From NCBI GenBank assembly GCA_031292055.1, contig JARLHV010000097.1, positions 1 through 58,723 on the forward strand: 58,723 nt of DNA, given 5' to 3'. The notes under the pieces are model-generated. The model saw nothing but the letters and a program-made list of their open reading frames with translations. It was not told the origin of the DNA and did no database searches. Shown here piece by piece: positions 27,546-36,173 of the stretch. The position numbers and the translations under genes are program-made. Position 1 is the stretch's first letter, and each line of letters begins with the position of its first letter. The DNA is from Desulfosporosinus sp. (GTDB lineage: Bacteria > Bacillota > Desulfitobacteriia > Desulfitobacteriales > Desulfitobacteriaceae).

Positions 27546-27621
27546 AAAAAAACCACGAAGTTGACTCTAGCGAGTCAAACCTCCATGGTTTTTTACAAAC
27601 ACCTTCATGGTCTTGCTCTGC
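27546..27621 (-). ncRNA. Leader element C before the tandem methyltransferase
   Basis: Full-type copy with AAGACCATGAAG arm and AAAAAACC/GGTTTTTTT pairing. One extra A in the middle breaks the short open frame found in other copies but keeps all helices. Confidence 0.75.
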
Positions 27622-27646
27622 AATATCATTTTTCTTGGTTTCACTG

Positions 27647-27676
27647 TTATTCTCTGTATAAACTGCGAATTCCTGC
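27647..27676 (-). promoter_or_regulatory. Sigma-H-like promoter of element C
   Basis: Minus strand: GCAGGAATT (27668-27676), 12-nt spacer, AGAGAATAA (27647-27655). Confidence 0.65.
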
Positions 27677-27747
27677 TAATTTTCAATTTTCAAAGAAATT
27701 ATTCACAAGCTCCCTTCACCAAAAGATAGAGAAAATGAGGTGCACTA

Positions 27748-28912
27748 TTACTTCCCTAGCTCAAGCTTTTTAAAGCCACCAAAATTCTGTACCATTTCTG
27801 CATACAGGGGCTTACCTGGTAGAAACTGATAAATTTCATCACTCTTCTTAATCGGATCAATGTCTTGGAACTGTTGAGAAAAGATAATTTTTCCTGCGTA
27901 ATAGGCATCGGCAAATGCCGTGTCAATATTGGTAGTATAGTTATTATAAGGAATCTGGCTATAAACTTGACCGTTTTTCACCGCACGTAAAGACTGGCAA
28001 AAAGCAGGGTTTTTCTTATAATCATCCGTAACGACCGTATACCCACCTTCATCAAGGAACAAGAAATCCGGATCCCAACTGATAATTTTTTCTTTATCGA
28101 TCATAACGGTTCCGCTCTTGCCTGTTTCATCGACAACGTTTTTCGCCCCAATGAACTTAAACGGCGAATACTTGGCCTGAGTGCTTTCAATTCCTTGAGT
28201 TCCTTTCACCCCTAACGCTCCTCCATAAACTTTTGGCTTCGCTGAGTCTGCAATCCCTTGTGTGCGCTCTGCCAAATCCGCCTTACTTTTCTTCACGTAG
28301 CTGATAACTTCCTCTGCCCTCTGTTGTGTTCCGATACCTTACCGACCAGGTCCAAGGAACGATAAACATCCTCTTCATTGAACGTTGCCAATTGACCATA
28401 ACTTAGGGCTACTACAGGAATCCCGGTCTTGGCCTCGAGGTTATCGGCCTTAGCCTTGTCCACCAAATAGGATGCAAAAATGACATCGGGTTTGACACTC
28501 AGCAACGCTTCTTCATCCGGTATGGTATCTATACCACCCTGCCCAATTGTCGGAAGACTCGTAAGTTCCGGATAAGCAAACATATAGAGCCTTCCCATCT
28601 GCACTTTCTTTTCCATGTCCTTAATGCCAACGACTCGATCTGTTCCATTGATGTATGCAACCAGCCTTAACGAACCCAGCCCAATGGCCACGATCCGTTG
28701 GCGGGAATTTTCACTTTTACCTCACGTCCCACTAGATCAGTCACTCCTTGTATCGTAGGATTTACTATTCCCTACGCGCTTACGGAAACTTGACCTGTCT
28801 CTGTCTTGTTGACTTCCTTCCCATTTTGAACAGCAGAACACCCTGTCAAAGCCAGTCCTACGAACAACAAACTGAGAAGCCAAGCGCTTCCCTTCATGAT
28901 CCTTCTACGCAT
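27748..28912 (-). pseudogene. FeCT-family substrate-binding lipoprotein, disrupted paralogue of the 36-kb gene
   Basis: From the ATG ending at 28912 there is a lipoprotein signal peptide (ALTGCSA), then a stop and a frame change before MAIGLGSLRLVAYINGTDRV; another frameshift lies near 28293. The remainder (YTVVTDDYKKNPAFCQSL, IPYNNYTTNIDTAFADAYYA) is almost residue-for-residue the intact protein at 36174-37310. At least two lesions. The permease and ATPase that should follow are gone. Leader D lies upstream. Confidence 0.9.
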
Positions 28913-29152
28913 TTACATGACCCCTTTCCTCTTCCCATTCTTATCTATCTGAAATTTTATTGCCAACTCGTCATCCTTTCGGTAACCTTGAATCCACAAC
29001 TCATCATTCTCCCCAACAATCCTGACACAACAGAGCATTGTCAATCATCCTATGTCCTTAATTTTCTCCATAAACAAATCACCTCCCATCAGTAGCCTCA
29101 AGTACTTGAAACAACTCGAGCTGAGATTGCAGTTCTTCTTTATGAATATAAT

Positions 29153-29226
29153 AAAAAAACCATGAAGTAGACTCTAACGAGTCAAACCTCCATGGTTTTT
29201 GCAAACACCTTCATGGTCTTGCTCTG
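29153..29226 (-). ncRNA. Leader element D upstream of a decayed FeCT cassette
   Basis: Full-type copy: AAGACCATGAAG pairs with CTTCATGGTTTT. Directly downstream, GGGAGGTGATT and an ATG (29071) open a frame of only eight codons (MEKIKDIG), possibly what remains of a methyltransferase, before the broken binding protein. Confidence 0.75.
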
Positions 29227-29251
29227 CAATATAATTTACTCAATAATTTTT

Positions 29252-29278
29252 ACATTCTACAATCGTTTACGAACCTGC
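29252..29278 (-). promoter_or_regulatory. Decayed sigma-H-like promoter of element D
   Basis: The -10 GTAGAATGT is kept, but the -35 reads GCAGGTTC instead of GCAGGAATT: two bases are lost, in keeping with the dead genes downstream. Confidence 0.5.
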
Positions 29279-29351
29279 TAAATAGTTCCTTGTTGTAATA
29301 AATTAATTATCAATTCGATTTTATCCCCAACGCTGACGAGAGCAATAGCTC

Positions 29352-29380
29352 TTGACTCTGCATCCCAAATGACTTATACT
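29352..29380 (+). promoter_or_regulatory. Sigma-A promoter of element J
   Basis: TTGACT (29352-29357), 17-nt spacer, TATACT (29375-29380) on the plus strand, just before leader element J. Confidence 0.6.
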
Positions 29381-29408
29381 AATATCAATAGAAGCTATAC
29401 ATTATGAA

Positions 29409-29469
29409 AAATAAGGCCATGGAGGTCTTGACCCGGCATTAAGTCTGGTCATTACTTCCATGGCTTTTT
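29409..29469 (+). ncRNA. Leader element J (half type, GGCC variant)
   Basis: AAGGCCATGGAGGTCTTGACC, a 13-nt loop, GGTCATTACTTCCATGGC and TTTTT. It keeps the ATGGAGGT core and the terminator but has G-C rich GGCC arms and a sigma-A promoter. Confidence 0.6.
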
Positions 29470-29491
29470 CCATTTTACAAGGAGGTGATTC

Positions 29492-29527
29492 ATGGCATAT
29501 GCTCCCAGGCCAGATGTCATTCCATAG
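29492..29527 (+). pseudogene. Eleven-codon stub with perfect ribosome site
   Basis: AAGGAGGTGATTC precedes an ATG encoding MAYAPRPDVIP and a stop. The ribosome site is fully complementary to 16S rRNA, so this was probably the start of a real gene now truncated. Downstream sequence to 29640 shows no clear continuation. It could instead be a leader peptide for cooT. Confidence 0.35.
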
Positions 29528-29648
29528 TGTAATGGAGTGAATTCTACGTTCCAAAGCGCCTTCAAAATCTTCTTGCATCTTACGTGCGAATATGTCACCT
29601 CTTATAATTCGTAAAGAGAGTTTTCGCTCCTCTCCTTACGAAATACTA

Positions 29649-29698
29649 TCAGACCCAATGATATTCTGATCTGACCGTCACGATATTATTGGGTCTGA
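29649..29698 (+). terminator. Stem-loop before cooT
   Basis: TCAGACCCAAT (29649-29659) and ATTGGGTCTGA (29688-29698) form an 11-bp stem with a 28-nt loop, 90 nt upstream of the cooT-like gene. It has no T-run. The role is unknown. Confidence 0.4.
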
Positions 29699-29789
29699 CC
29701 CTAACTTGAAATGAACCTTTCCCAGGCAACTCCTTAAGAATTTGTTCTGGTAAAGCTTTTATAATTATTGAAAGAAGGAGATGACCGTA

Positions 29790-29987
29790 ATGTGTGAATC
29801 AAATGCCTATCTCAAAAATGGAGAAAACGACATAATGCTCATGGAGTCGGTCGATACCATCGAACCCTATGAAGATGGCCTTAAGCTAATGGATATCTTT
29901 GGAAAACAACTATTTATCAAGGCTAAGATTAAAGACATGACCCTTCTCAACCACCGTATTAATTTAGAAGAAATCTGCAATACCTAA
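29790..29987 (+). CDS. CooT-like small nickel-binding protein
   Basis: The start is set at the ATG at 29790 so the protein begins Met-Cys, as CooT proteins do, with GGAG 9 nt before it. The 65-residue product (MCESNAYLKNGENDI, then VDTIEPYEDGLKLMDIFG) fits the CooT family: a small beta-rich dimer binding one Ni through Cys2, first known from the CO dehydrogenase cluster of Rhodospirillum. It agrees with a nickel theme for the nearby transporters, but there is no CODH in the window. Confidence 0.75.
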   Translation: MCESNAYLKNGENDIMLMESVDTIEPYEDGLKLMDIFGKQLFIKAKIKDMTLLNHRINLEEICNT

Positions 29988-30000
29988 CATAAAAGCTCTT

Positions 30001-30175
30001 ACCTTGGGGGATCTCTTGGTCATTCTGAATGTGTAAATCACACCAGTAAAATGATTGATCTGAGCAAGGGCTATTGCTTTTTTTCCCATTTTGTAGACCG
30101 TTCCGACTCTGGATTTATAACGGAGAACGTTCTAATGAAAACCGCCTAGATTTTTTGGAAGGTTTAATCTCAAAA
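30001..30175 (+). pseudogene. Remnant of an fmdE-type methyltransferase (internal piece + tail)
   Basis: On the plus strand KMIDLSKGYCFFSHFVDRSDS corresponds to KMIAASKKYCFLSNFVDRYDS of the intact methyltransferase at 43 kb; it is then joined, after a deletion, to GFITENVLMKTA, matching that protein's tail GFVTEQVRTKNA. Frameshifts and a stop interrupt it. A hairpin follows, as behind the intact gene. Confidence 0.75.
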
Positions 30176-30200
30176 CTAATACAACTGAATCTTTAATATG

Positions 30201-30242
30201 AAGACCATGAAACTAATTCCACTGAATCAGTTTCATGGTCTT
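30201..30242 (+). terminator. Hairpin behind the methyltransferase remnant
   Basis: AAGACCATGAAACT (30201-30214) pairs perfectly with 30229-30242 (14 bp). The intact copy at 43.86 kb has a similar GCCATGAAA stem, so the terminator travelled with the gene. The arm resembles the leader arm AAGACCATGAAG. Confidence 0.6.
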
Positions 30243-30362
30243 TGCCCTGCAAAAACCTTAATACCTTCTAAAATGAAAAAGGCCACGGAAGAAATGATCA
30301 GACTTAATGTCCGGACAAGACCTCCTCAAAAAGCGCTAACTGAAGTGAGAGTAGCGTGGTCA

Positions 30363-31265
30363 TCAGTTCCAGTTGACTTGAACAGAACCCAATTCTGTTC
30401 CAGCTAAGTCAGAGTAAATCGTCAACTTACCGCTGAACGCTGCACCCGGGTCTACAGCATAGCTGTTAGTAGCAGTGTCTGAGGCGGCATTAGCAACATA
30501 GGTCACATTGCCATCAGTCAACGTAATCGACACTGTACCATCGACACCTGTTGTCAAGGCAACCACGGGGTTAGCTGTGTTCAGATTATAAGCCGTTAGT
30601 CCTGCAATTGATGCACTAGTATAGGCAGGAGCATCCGCGACATTAAAGAGCGGAACTGGAGTATTGACCGTTTGCATTGATGTCGAAGACGAAGTTCCCA
30701 TATTCACACTACCTGTAATGGTGGTACCGTTAACCTGAGTGAGCCACAAACCGTTTTCTCCCGTTCCTAGGTAGATGGTTTGGTTAGACAGCGGTTCTCC
30801 TCCATGTTTCTCTTGAGCAGTCAAGGTAATATTCTGTGAGCCGCCTCTGACTGAGTTAACGTTGGACGGACTAACCTTAATAGCCACCAATCCACCTGTC
30901 ACTGCAGTAAAATTGACAGTGACTGTCGCAGTTTGGCTATTAATCGAGTTCGTCACAATAATGCTCCTAGTTTCTGAATGCGAGTCACTTACATAGACCT
31001 GAGCCACCATAACCGATGTAAATACACCAGCTACTAATGGGGAGATATCTACTGAATACGGGGCATACGCATTATTGTTGGAGTAGTAACTAGCTACGAG
31101 AGGTTGTAATTGACCTGTAGCATTCACGTTAAAGCCGAGAAAGCCTTCATAGTTAACCTAGCAGACTGCTTGCCGACAAAGTCCAAGCAGCAACACTAGA
31201 ACCGGCTGAACCAACACTAGTTACTGCGTAAGCAGCAAACGTCGTTGGTGTCGTAATGTTTTGTT
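30363..31265 (-). pseudogene. Ig-like surface protein, broken C-terminal fragment
   Basis: A 254-residue frame without signal peptide or ribosome site contains Ser/Thr-rich beta-sandwich segments (VSPSNVNSVRGGSQNITLTA, YLGTGENGLWLT), the pattern of bacterial Ig-like or S-layer-associated repeats. Upstream, WTLSASSLLG in one frame and NYEGFLGFNVNATG in the next show a +1 frameshift near 31157, and the beginning is missing. It was probably an exported envelope protein. Confidence 0.65.
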
Positions 31266-31398
31266 CAATGAGTATTGAATTTTGCTCAGGAGAAATTCAA
31301 TATACAAAATACGCTATAAAATATCGTCAACTTTATCCCTCCGTTTTTACGAGCAAAACATTGTCGTCGTTATTGAAGCACTTTCCTTTTAAGTAAAG

Positions 31399-31467
31399 AA
31401 AAAAACCACGAAGTTGACTCAAGTGAGTCAAACCTCCATGGTTTTTACAAAACCTTCATAGCCTTGT
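31399..31467 (-). ncRNA. Leader element E upstream of the broken surface-protein gene
   Basis: Full-type copy with one base fewer in the first hairpin: GGTTTT-GTA-AAAACC, now a perfect 6-bp stem. Outer arm AAGGCTATGAAG pairs with CTTCGTGGTTTT using G-U pairs. The gene behind it is unrelated to transport, so the leader may be orphaned. Confidence 0.7.
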
Positions 31468-31508
31468 TTTGATTATTATTTTATAGTGGCATCTTTCGAT
31501 AAATCTTT

Positions 31509-31537
31509 TTATTCTACAATCATTCGCGAATTCTTGC
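31509..31537 (-). promoter_or_regulatory. Sigma-H-like promoter of element E
   Basis: Minus strand: GCAAGAATT (one change from GCAGGAATT; 31529-31537), 11-nt spacer, GTAGAATAA (31509-31517). Confidence 0.55.
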
Positions 31538-31571
31538 CAAATAGTTTAGAAAGCGTCCAAAAGCCGCCATC

Positions 31572-31985
31572 CTATTTTGCTTTCTTAAGTTGAATTATAT
31601 CATCATCGTGAGTAGAAGTTTTTCGAACTAAATAGTTGATATCATACTGCATTTTTTCAAGGATATTTCTAGTTTCTGTTTGCAAAGACACCTGACTAAC
31701 CACTGATTGTTCGATCTGTGTAGCAACCTCTTCAAGTTCTTCATGGTGCTGTCTGATGAGTCCTTCAACGCTATTAAGCCGCTTATCAAAATGATCAAAT
31801 CTCTGATCTGTTTGATCAAATCTCTGATCTATTCGATCAAATCTCTGATCTATTCGATCAAATCTCTGATCTATTCGATCAAACTTTTGATCTATTCGAT
31901 CAAACTTTTGACTGATCTTACCAAAATTTTCGGACACTTTTTTGAAGTGAGCTATAACCAATTCCTGAAATTCTTGGTTTTCCAT
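31572..31985 (-). CDS. Coiled-coil protein with heptad repeats
   Basis: The start at 31985 is chosen by AAGGAG 8 nt upstream. The 137-residue protein has exact heptads (RFDRIDQ repeated about five times, residues 23-60), then VEGLIRQHHEELEEVATQIE and a further helix: one long parallel coiled coil, with no membrane segment. Proteins of this kind occur widely in Firmicutes without a defined role. The heptads are encoded by 21-bp DNA repeats, so length may vary between strains. Confidence 0.75.
   Translation of the reverse strand: MENQEFQELVIAHFKKVSENFGKISQKFDRIDQKFDRIDQRFDRIDQRFDRIDQRFDQTDQRFDHFDKRLNSVEGLIRQHHEELEEVATQIEQSVVSQVSLQTETRNILEKMQYDINYLVRKTSTHDDDIIQLKKAK
31793..31912. repeat. 21-bp tandem repeat encoding coiled-coil heptads
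   Basis: Units beginning GATCAAATCTCTGATCT recur about every 21 bp, roughly five to six times, three of them identical. The unit is in frame. Confidence 0.85.
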
Positions 31986-32078
31986 TGCTCCCACTCCTTT
32001 TTAATTTTTCAAATCATAACTCTTTTATACTTTACTTGGTAGTAATTATATCATAGCTAATCCTACAATAAACACTCT

Positions 32079-32933
32079 TTATTGTATTACTTTCTCAAAC
32101 AAGGCGGACCAGATGTACATATCAAGACACTTATCTATAATGATAAAACTAAAGTTTGTCATGTTTCGATCTACCTGTCTGATCAGAACATCGAAAAGGA
32201 GCATTTGTAAAAATCGAAACTTAATTCTTTCATTGACATTAATCCTTTCTAATTTATCATAGATATCGCAGACAGACCCTTCATCAAGTTTAAGCAGATC
32301 ACACGCATGTACCAGATTACCTTTTACCCATTCATCAATAACTGAGTAAACTCTTTCGTCGTCTAGAAGTCCGGCTCTTGCACATGGCACGCCTATGAGA
32401 ACTGCAATTTCATAGGCTATAACTTCGCTAATATTAGCATAACAATTATCTTGAAGCGGCTTCTTAACGACCACTAATTCACCGTTATATCTTAATAATT
32501 CTTTTATGTTAGCACCTTCCAGGTTTAATTGTGAAAGTGTGTTAAATAACATGACATGACATGTTATCTCCTTCACCGCACCAGGAAATAGATCAGGATT
32601 TAAAAGCTTATACCAAGGGCTCCCTTCCTCATAAGTTTCATCTTTTTTGAAGGCTAACCACATTTTATCTTTCACATTAGTAGCTCTGGTTCTTAAGAAG
32701 ACCTGCCATCGAACGTCGGGTTCATTTCCGGTTAATCCCAATTTATATAGAAACTTATCATATTCCCCTTGATACTCGGGAGTAAGTCTGGATTCTATCC
32801 ACCTACGGACCATAGCATCATTGAAATATAATTTATCCAATCGCCCAAAGAATATATCTGGATTTATTATTTCCATGCTAAGTAAATTTGTGTCTTCATC
32901 ATGATGAATTTCCGCAACTAACTGGTCGTGCAT
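32079..32933 (-). CDS. HipA-like kinase-fold protein, probably C-terminally truncated
   Basis: 284 residues. VVKKPLQDN near residue 153, SEVIAYEIAVLIGVPCARAG near 165-184 and FDVLIRQVDRNMTNFSFI near 255 resemble the ATP-binding lysine, helix and D-x-N catalytic loop of HipA-type kinases; the usual DRH reads DRN. The normal C-terminal metal-binding region (DNG-type) is absent, and the last residues look unrelated, so it may be shortened by a frameshift. Its ATG directly follows the stop of an ATPase fragment. The function is unknown. Confidence 0.5.
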   Translation of the reverse strand: MHDQLVAEIHHDEDTNLLSMEIINPDIFFGRLDKLYFNDAMVRRWIESRLTPEYQGEYDKFLYKLGLTGNEPDVRWQVFLRTRATNVKDKMWLAFKKDETYEEGSPWYKLLNPDLFPGAVKEITCHVMLFNTLSQLNLEGANIKELLRYNGELVVVKKPLQDNCYANISEVIAYEIAVLIGVPCARAGLLDDERVYSVIDEWVKGNLVHACDLLKLDEGSVCDIYDKLERINVNERIKFRFLQMLLFDVLIRQVDRNMTNFSFIIIDKCLDMYIWSALFEKVIQ

Positions 32934-33041
32934 TTAGATTTTTTCCTTTTGGGCAACTTCTCTGACGAGTGCCAGCATATCATGCTGGTTCTTTATATCA
33001 AGGCTACTGGTCGGTTCGTCCCATAGAAGCACCTTTGGCTT
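32934..33041 (-). pseudogene. FecE-type ATPase fragment (Walker B region to end of helix)
   Basis: 36 codons: KPKVLLWDEPTSSLDIKNQH, then DMLALVREVAQKEKI and stop. This is the Walker B/D-loop region of an FeCT ATPase (the intact one at 34.3 kb reads LLLDEPTSNLDLKNQ). Nothing else of the gene remains. Confidence 0.8.
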
Positions 33042-33048
33042 TCATAAA

Positions 33049-33468
33049 TCATGAAGGGTTAACCTTAAGTCGTTCCTCCACTTCGTTCACTAGGGCCTCA
33101 ATCTGGTGAGGCAGAGGGATACGAGGGACTCCTACGAGCAGAATGTTTCCACGTTGTATAGGAAGAAATAATTTGGCTGCCTTACTAACAGAAATAGCCG
33201 TAGCCATCGCGGGAGTTATTTCCCCCAATAAACCATAGACCATTATAACCGCAATTGATCCTACAATAATATCCACCCGATCAACATTATAACAAATCGC
33301 AGACTCCCCTGAAGCTCCTTCTGTGGCCCCAACGCGCAACATTGCTCCGGTTGCAAGTGCATTCGTTCCCAGCGCAAGGATCTCCAGTTCGGGGATTCGT
33401 TTGCGTAACTGCTCAACAATATGCTTGCCAATGCCTCCGCCCTGTCCATCAATAACTGCTATCCGCAT
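33049..33468 (-). CDS. DUF3842 family protein
   Basis: A 139-residue protein opening with MRIAVIDGQGGGIGKHIVEQ, a nucleotide-binding-like glycine loop, followed by ALGTNALATGAMLRVGA and a hydrophobic helix. This pattern marks the DUF3842 family of Clostridia, with no known function. AGGAATGAGGAAGG precedes the start. It is in the leader F transcription unit together with the preceding fragment. Confidence 0.75.
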   Translation of the reverse strand: MRIAVIDGQGGGIGKHIVEQLRKRIPELEILALGTNALATGAMLRVGATEGASGESAICYNVDRVDIIVGSIAVIMVYGLLGEITPAMATAISVSKAAKLFLPIQRGNILLVGVPRIPLPHQIEALVNEVEERLKVNPS

Positions 33469-33518
33469 CTATACCTTCCTCATTCCTTCTCAATAGTATA
33501 CGGGGAAGGTGTTAGCCT

Positions 33519-33773
33519 TCAATTAGCACAATATGTTTCCCCTTTTTCGTCCAGAATCAAGATGGGCAAGTTCTTCAGAATTGCTCGGGAAATTGCAATG
33601 GTGATAATCTGAGGGACATAATAAACGAAAAAAGGCTCCAGAGATTCAATACCATCTAAAACCAACGACTGAACCCGCCCGCTTCGCTTATTGCTAAGGT
33701 AGCCTGGTCCCAGCGGAAATTCAGCACAAGGCTTGAGCAATTTTACTAAGAGATCAACCGCATAAGAATTTTT
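33519..33773 (-). pseudogene. Unidentified gene remnant behind leader F
   Basis: An open frame of 84 codons with no start of its own: YAVDLLVKLLKPCAEFPLGP, then VDG-like loops, a hydrophobic stretch (FFVYYVPQIITIAISRAI) and ILDEKGETYCAN. A stop lies just upstream in this frame, while an ATG with ribosome site AGGAAAG reads into another frame (MKKFLCG), so a frameshift is likely. I do not recognise the family. Confidence 0.4.
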
Positions 33774-33816
33774 TCATACTCTTCTCGCTTTCCTGAAGAA
33801 CCCTGCTTTTTGTCCA

Positions 33817-33893
33817 ATAAAAAATAAAGACCACGAAGTTGACTCTGATGAGTCAAACCTCCATGGTCTTTGCAAACACCTTCATGGTTCTGC
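33817..33893 (-). ncRNA. Leader element F
   Basis: Full-type copy: AACCATGAAG arm, GGTGTTT-GC-AAAGACC, ATGGAGGTTT, GACTC-ATCA-GAGTC, CTTCGTGGTCTTT. Stands before the unidentified remnant and DUF3842. Confidence 0.75.
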
Positions 33894-33926
33894 TTCACAA
33901 TATTATTTTTATCTTAATTTTACAAA

Positions 33927-33956
33927 TAATTCTACAAACTATTTGTGAATTCCTGC
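33927..33956 (-). promoter_or_regulatory. Sigma-H-like promoter of element F
   Basis: Minus strand: GCAGGAATT (33948-33956), 12-nt spacer, GTAGAATTA (33927-33935). Confidence 0.65.
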
Positions 33957-34089
33957 TTTAATGTTTGTTGTTCAAAAAATTGTTCTATTCTTTTCACAAA
34001 AACCATTGAAAATTGATAGCACGTGCGAATTCTTGGATTGCCGGACTTCCACCATCATCCCCTTGTACTTTATTAACACTCCTTTCCAG

Positions 34090-34148
34090 AAAACAAGGCC
34101 ACAGAGGAAATGACCAAACTACTGTCGGTCAAGACCTCCATGGCCTTT
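34090..34148 (-). ncRNA. Leader element L (half type, GGCC variant), orphaned
   Basis: AAAGGCCATGGAGGTCTTGACC, a loop, GGTCATTTCCTC then GTGGCC and TTGTTTT on the minus strand. It is closest to element J. Only about 130 nt separate it from the promoter of element F, so it has no gene of its own. Confidence 0.6.
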
Positions 34149-34162
34149 AATTCATAATATTT

Positions 34163-34191
34163 ATTATACCCATTCTCATCACGGATGTAAA
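34163..34191 (-). promoter_or_regulatory. Sigma-A promoter of element L
   Basis: TTTACA (34186-34191), 17-nt spacer, TATAAT (34163-34168) on the minus strand. Confidence 0.65.
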
Positions 34192-34328
34192 GTTTTTTGT
34201 TTAAATGTTTTGAATATTCTTATCATTCATCTACTCCTTATTTTTTTTTGACTTCTTTCATTTTTCTCACACTTCTGAGACAACACAGTGTTGAACACTT
34301 CTGATTTCCAATCCTTAAAATCGCATTC

Positions 34329-35081
34329 TCACCTGGGGATCACAACCGTTTGTCCTTGGACTCTATCCACGCTTACCGAAACCCCATACGCCTGAGTGAT
34401 ATTTTCTGCCGTCATCACCTCTGAACCGCCAGCGACAAAAACCTTCGTATCCTGGAGTAATACAAACTTATCCGAGAAGCGCAAGGCCAAATTAAGATCG
34501 TGCATCACAGCAACCACCGCAATATTTTTTTCCTTAGCAGCGGTCCGGATGGTTTTCAACACTTCCATTTGATTTTTCAGATCCAAGTTACTGGTTGGCT
34601 CGTCCAAGAGCAGAACTTCGGGTTCCTGGGCCAAGGCCCTGGCAATGACAACTTTCTGCAATTCTCCTCCACTCAGTTCATCTAAGTAACGCAGGGCAAA
34701 TTCTGCCAGGCCTGTTTTTACCAAGATTCCTTGCACTAACGCCAAATCCGCCGCTGTCGCCTCCCACTTGATGTGAGGTTTGCGGCCTAAGAGCACAGCG
34801 TCAAAAACGGTCTGGCGGTTGCTTCCGTAGTTTTGCGCGACATACGCCATTTTAAGGGCTATTGACAAACGACTGAGTTTGCATAATTCCTGCTGTCCAA
34901 CATAGATACTCCCTTGTTGCGGCAAAAGAATTTTGTTCAGGGTCTTAAGCAAAGTTGATTTTCCAGCGCCATTGTTTCCTAAAATAGAGAGAAACTCCCC
35001 CCGCCGGACAGTAAACCCTATATTCTCTAAGATCGTTCGGCATCCATATCTGAACTCAACTCCATTAACGGATAAGATCAT
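34329..35081 (-). CDS. FeCT-family ABC ATPase (FecE/BtuD type)
   Basis: A 250-residue ATPase with Walker A GNNGAGKST, signature LSGGELQK, Walker B VLLLDEPTSNLD and H-loop VMHDLN. It overlaps the permease gene by 4 nt. The family imports siderophores, haem, cobalamin or related chelates. The gene order binding protein-permease-ATPase is the standard one; the substrate is not identifiable. Confidence 0.92.
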   Translation of the reverse strand: MILSVNGVEFRYGCRTILENIGFTVRRGEFLSILGNNGAGKSTLLKTLNKILLPQQGSIYVGQQELCKLSRLSIALKMAYVAQNYGSNRQTVFDAVLLGRKPHIKWEATAADLALVQGILVKTGLAEFALRYLDELSGGELQKVVIARALAQEPEVLLLDEPTSNLDLKNQMEVLKTIRTAAKEKNIAVVAVMHDLNLALRFSDKFVLLQDTKVFVAGGSEVMTAENITQAYGVSVSVDRVQGQTVVIPR

Positions 35082-36157
35082 CGCAACTTAGACCCCCTTA
35101 CTAAAAGATAGAGAAAAAGCGGCGCCCCCAAAAAGGAAGTAACTGCTCCGACCGGTAAAACCACGGGCGCAATGATCCGTCTGGACAGGGTATCCGCGGC
35201 CAGCAATAACAAGGCACCCATTACCCCGGATGCCGGAATAAGAAAGCGATTATCCCCGCCAATCAAGCGTTTCACGAGGTGTGGAGCTACCAGACCAATG
35301 AAGGCGATAATTCCCAAAAAGGAAACGATGGTGGCCGTGATTAACGAGGCAACGAACATCCCCAACTGTCTCGTCCGTTCCACGTTGACACCCAGACCCT
35401 TGGCCGTTTCGGTCCCACTGTCCAGGGCATTGTAATTCCAACGATTAAACAAGAAAAAGAGCATGGCCCCAAAGACAACAAAGGACATAATCCCCAACTC
35501 ACCCCACGATGCCCGCCCAATGTCACCAAACGTCCAAAAGACAACGGCAGCAACATTAACATCATTGGTAAAATACTGCAAAAGCATCGTGGCTGCCGAA
35601 AAGAGAGATCCTAAAGCGACCCCGGCTAACACCATAGACTCCGGAGACACTCCCTTATATTGGGCCAGAAAGAGAATGATCAGCGTTGTAAGCATGGCTG
35701 CTACGAAGGCTGAGATTGTGACAATATAGGGGCTATTAATCAGCAGCGCTCCTCCGCCGGAACTTGGAGTGCTGCCGGCTCCCCAGCCAATGATGGCCAG
35801 CGCAGCTCCAAAAGCAGCGCCTTGAGCAATCCCGAGGGTACTCGGAGCAGCTAAGGGATTGCGGAGAATATTTTGCATGACCGCACCGGCTACTGCCAAA
35901 CCTATCCCTGCCACCAGCGCTGCCAATACCCGAGGCAAACGAATGGACCAAATGATAATCTGAGACTGCCCCTCAGTTCGGCCGAGTAACGTCAGAACCA
36001 CTTGCCAGGGCGTAAGCTCGGCTGAACCGGCACTGATGGCATATAAGGAAAGCAGAGCAGTCATAGCCACCAAACCTGACATAATTAATTTCTTCTTCCA
36101 GGTATATTTTAAGTAATGGGTTACCCCGCCATCGAGCACGGTTTCATCACGAACCAA
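35078..36157 (-). CDS. FecCD-family ABC permease
   Basis: A 359-residue permease starting at TTG behind GAGGTGATT. It has about ten helices and family motifs RLPRVLAALVAGIGLAVAGA (near residue 85) and NPLAAPSTLGIAQGAAFGA (near 110) plus the C-terminal GLVAPHLVK motif. It is the only permease, so it must work as a homodimer. It follows the binding protein by 16 nt. Confidence 0.92.
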   Translation of the reverse strand: MVRDETVLDGGVTHYLKYTWKKKLIMSGLVAMTALLSLYAISAGSAELTPWQVVLTLLGRTEGQSQIIIWSIRLPRVLAALVAGIGLAVAGAVMQNILRNPLAAPSTLGIAQGAAFGAALAIIGWGAGSTPSSGGGALLINSPYIVTISAFVAAMLTTLIILFLAQYKGVSPESMVLAGVALGSLFSAATMLLQYFTNDVNVAAVVFWTFGDIGRASWGELGIMSFVVFGAMLFFLFNRWNYNALDSGTETAKGLGVNVERTRQLGMFVASLITATIVSFLGIIAFIGLVAPHLVKRLIGGDNRFLIPASGVMGALLLLAADTLSRRIIAPVVLPVGAVTSFLGAPLFLYLLVRGSKLR

Positions 36158-36173
36158 CTCTAATCACCTCAAA

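Noticed and set aside
28748..29095. Plus-strand 115-codon ORF
   Set aside because: Overlaps the signal-peptide region of the minus-strand binding-protein pseudogene; the composition is not protein-like.
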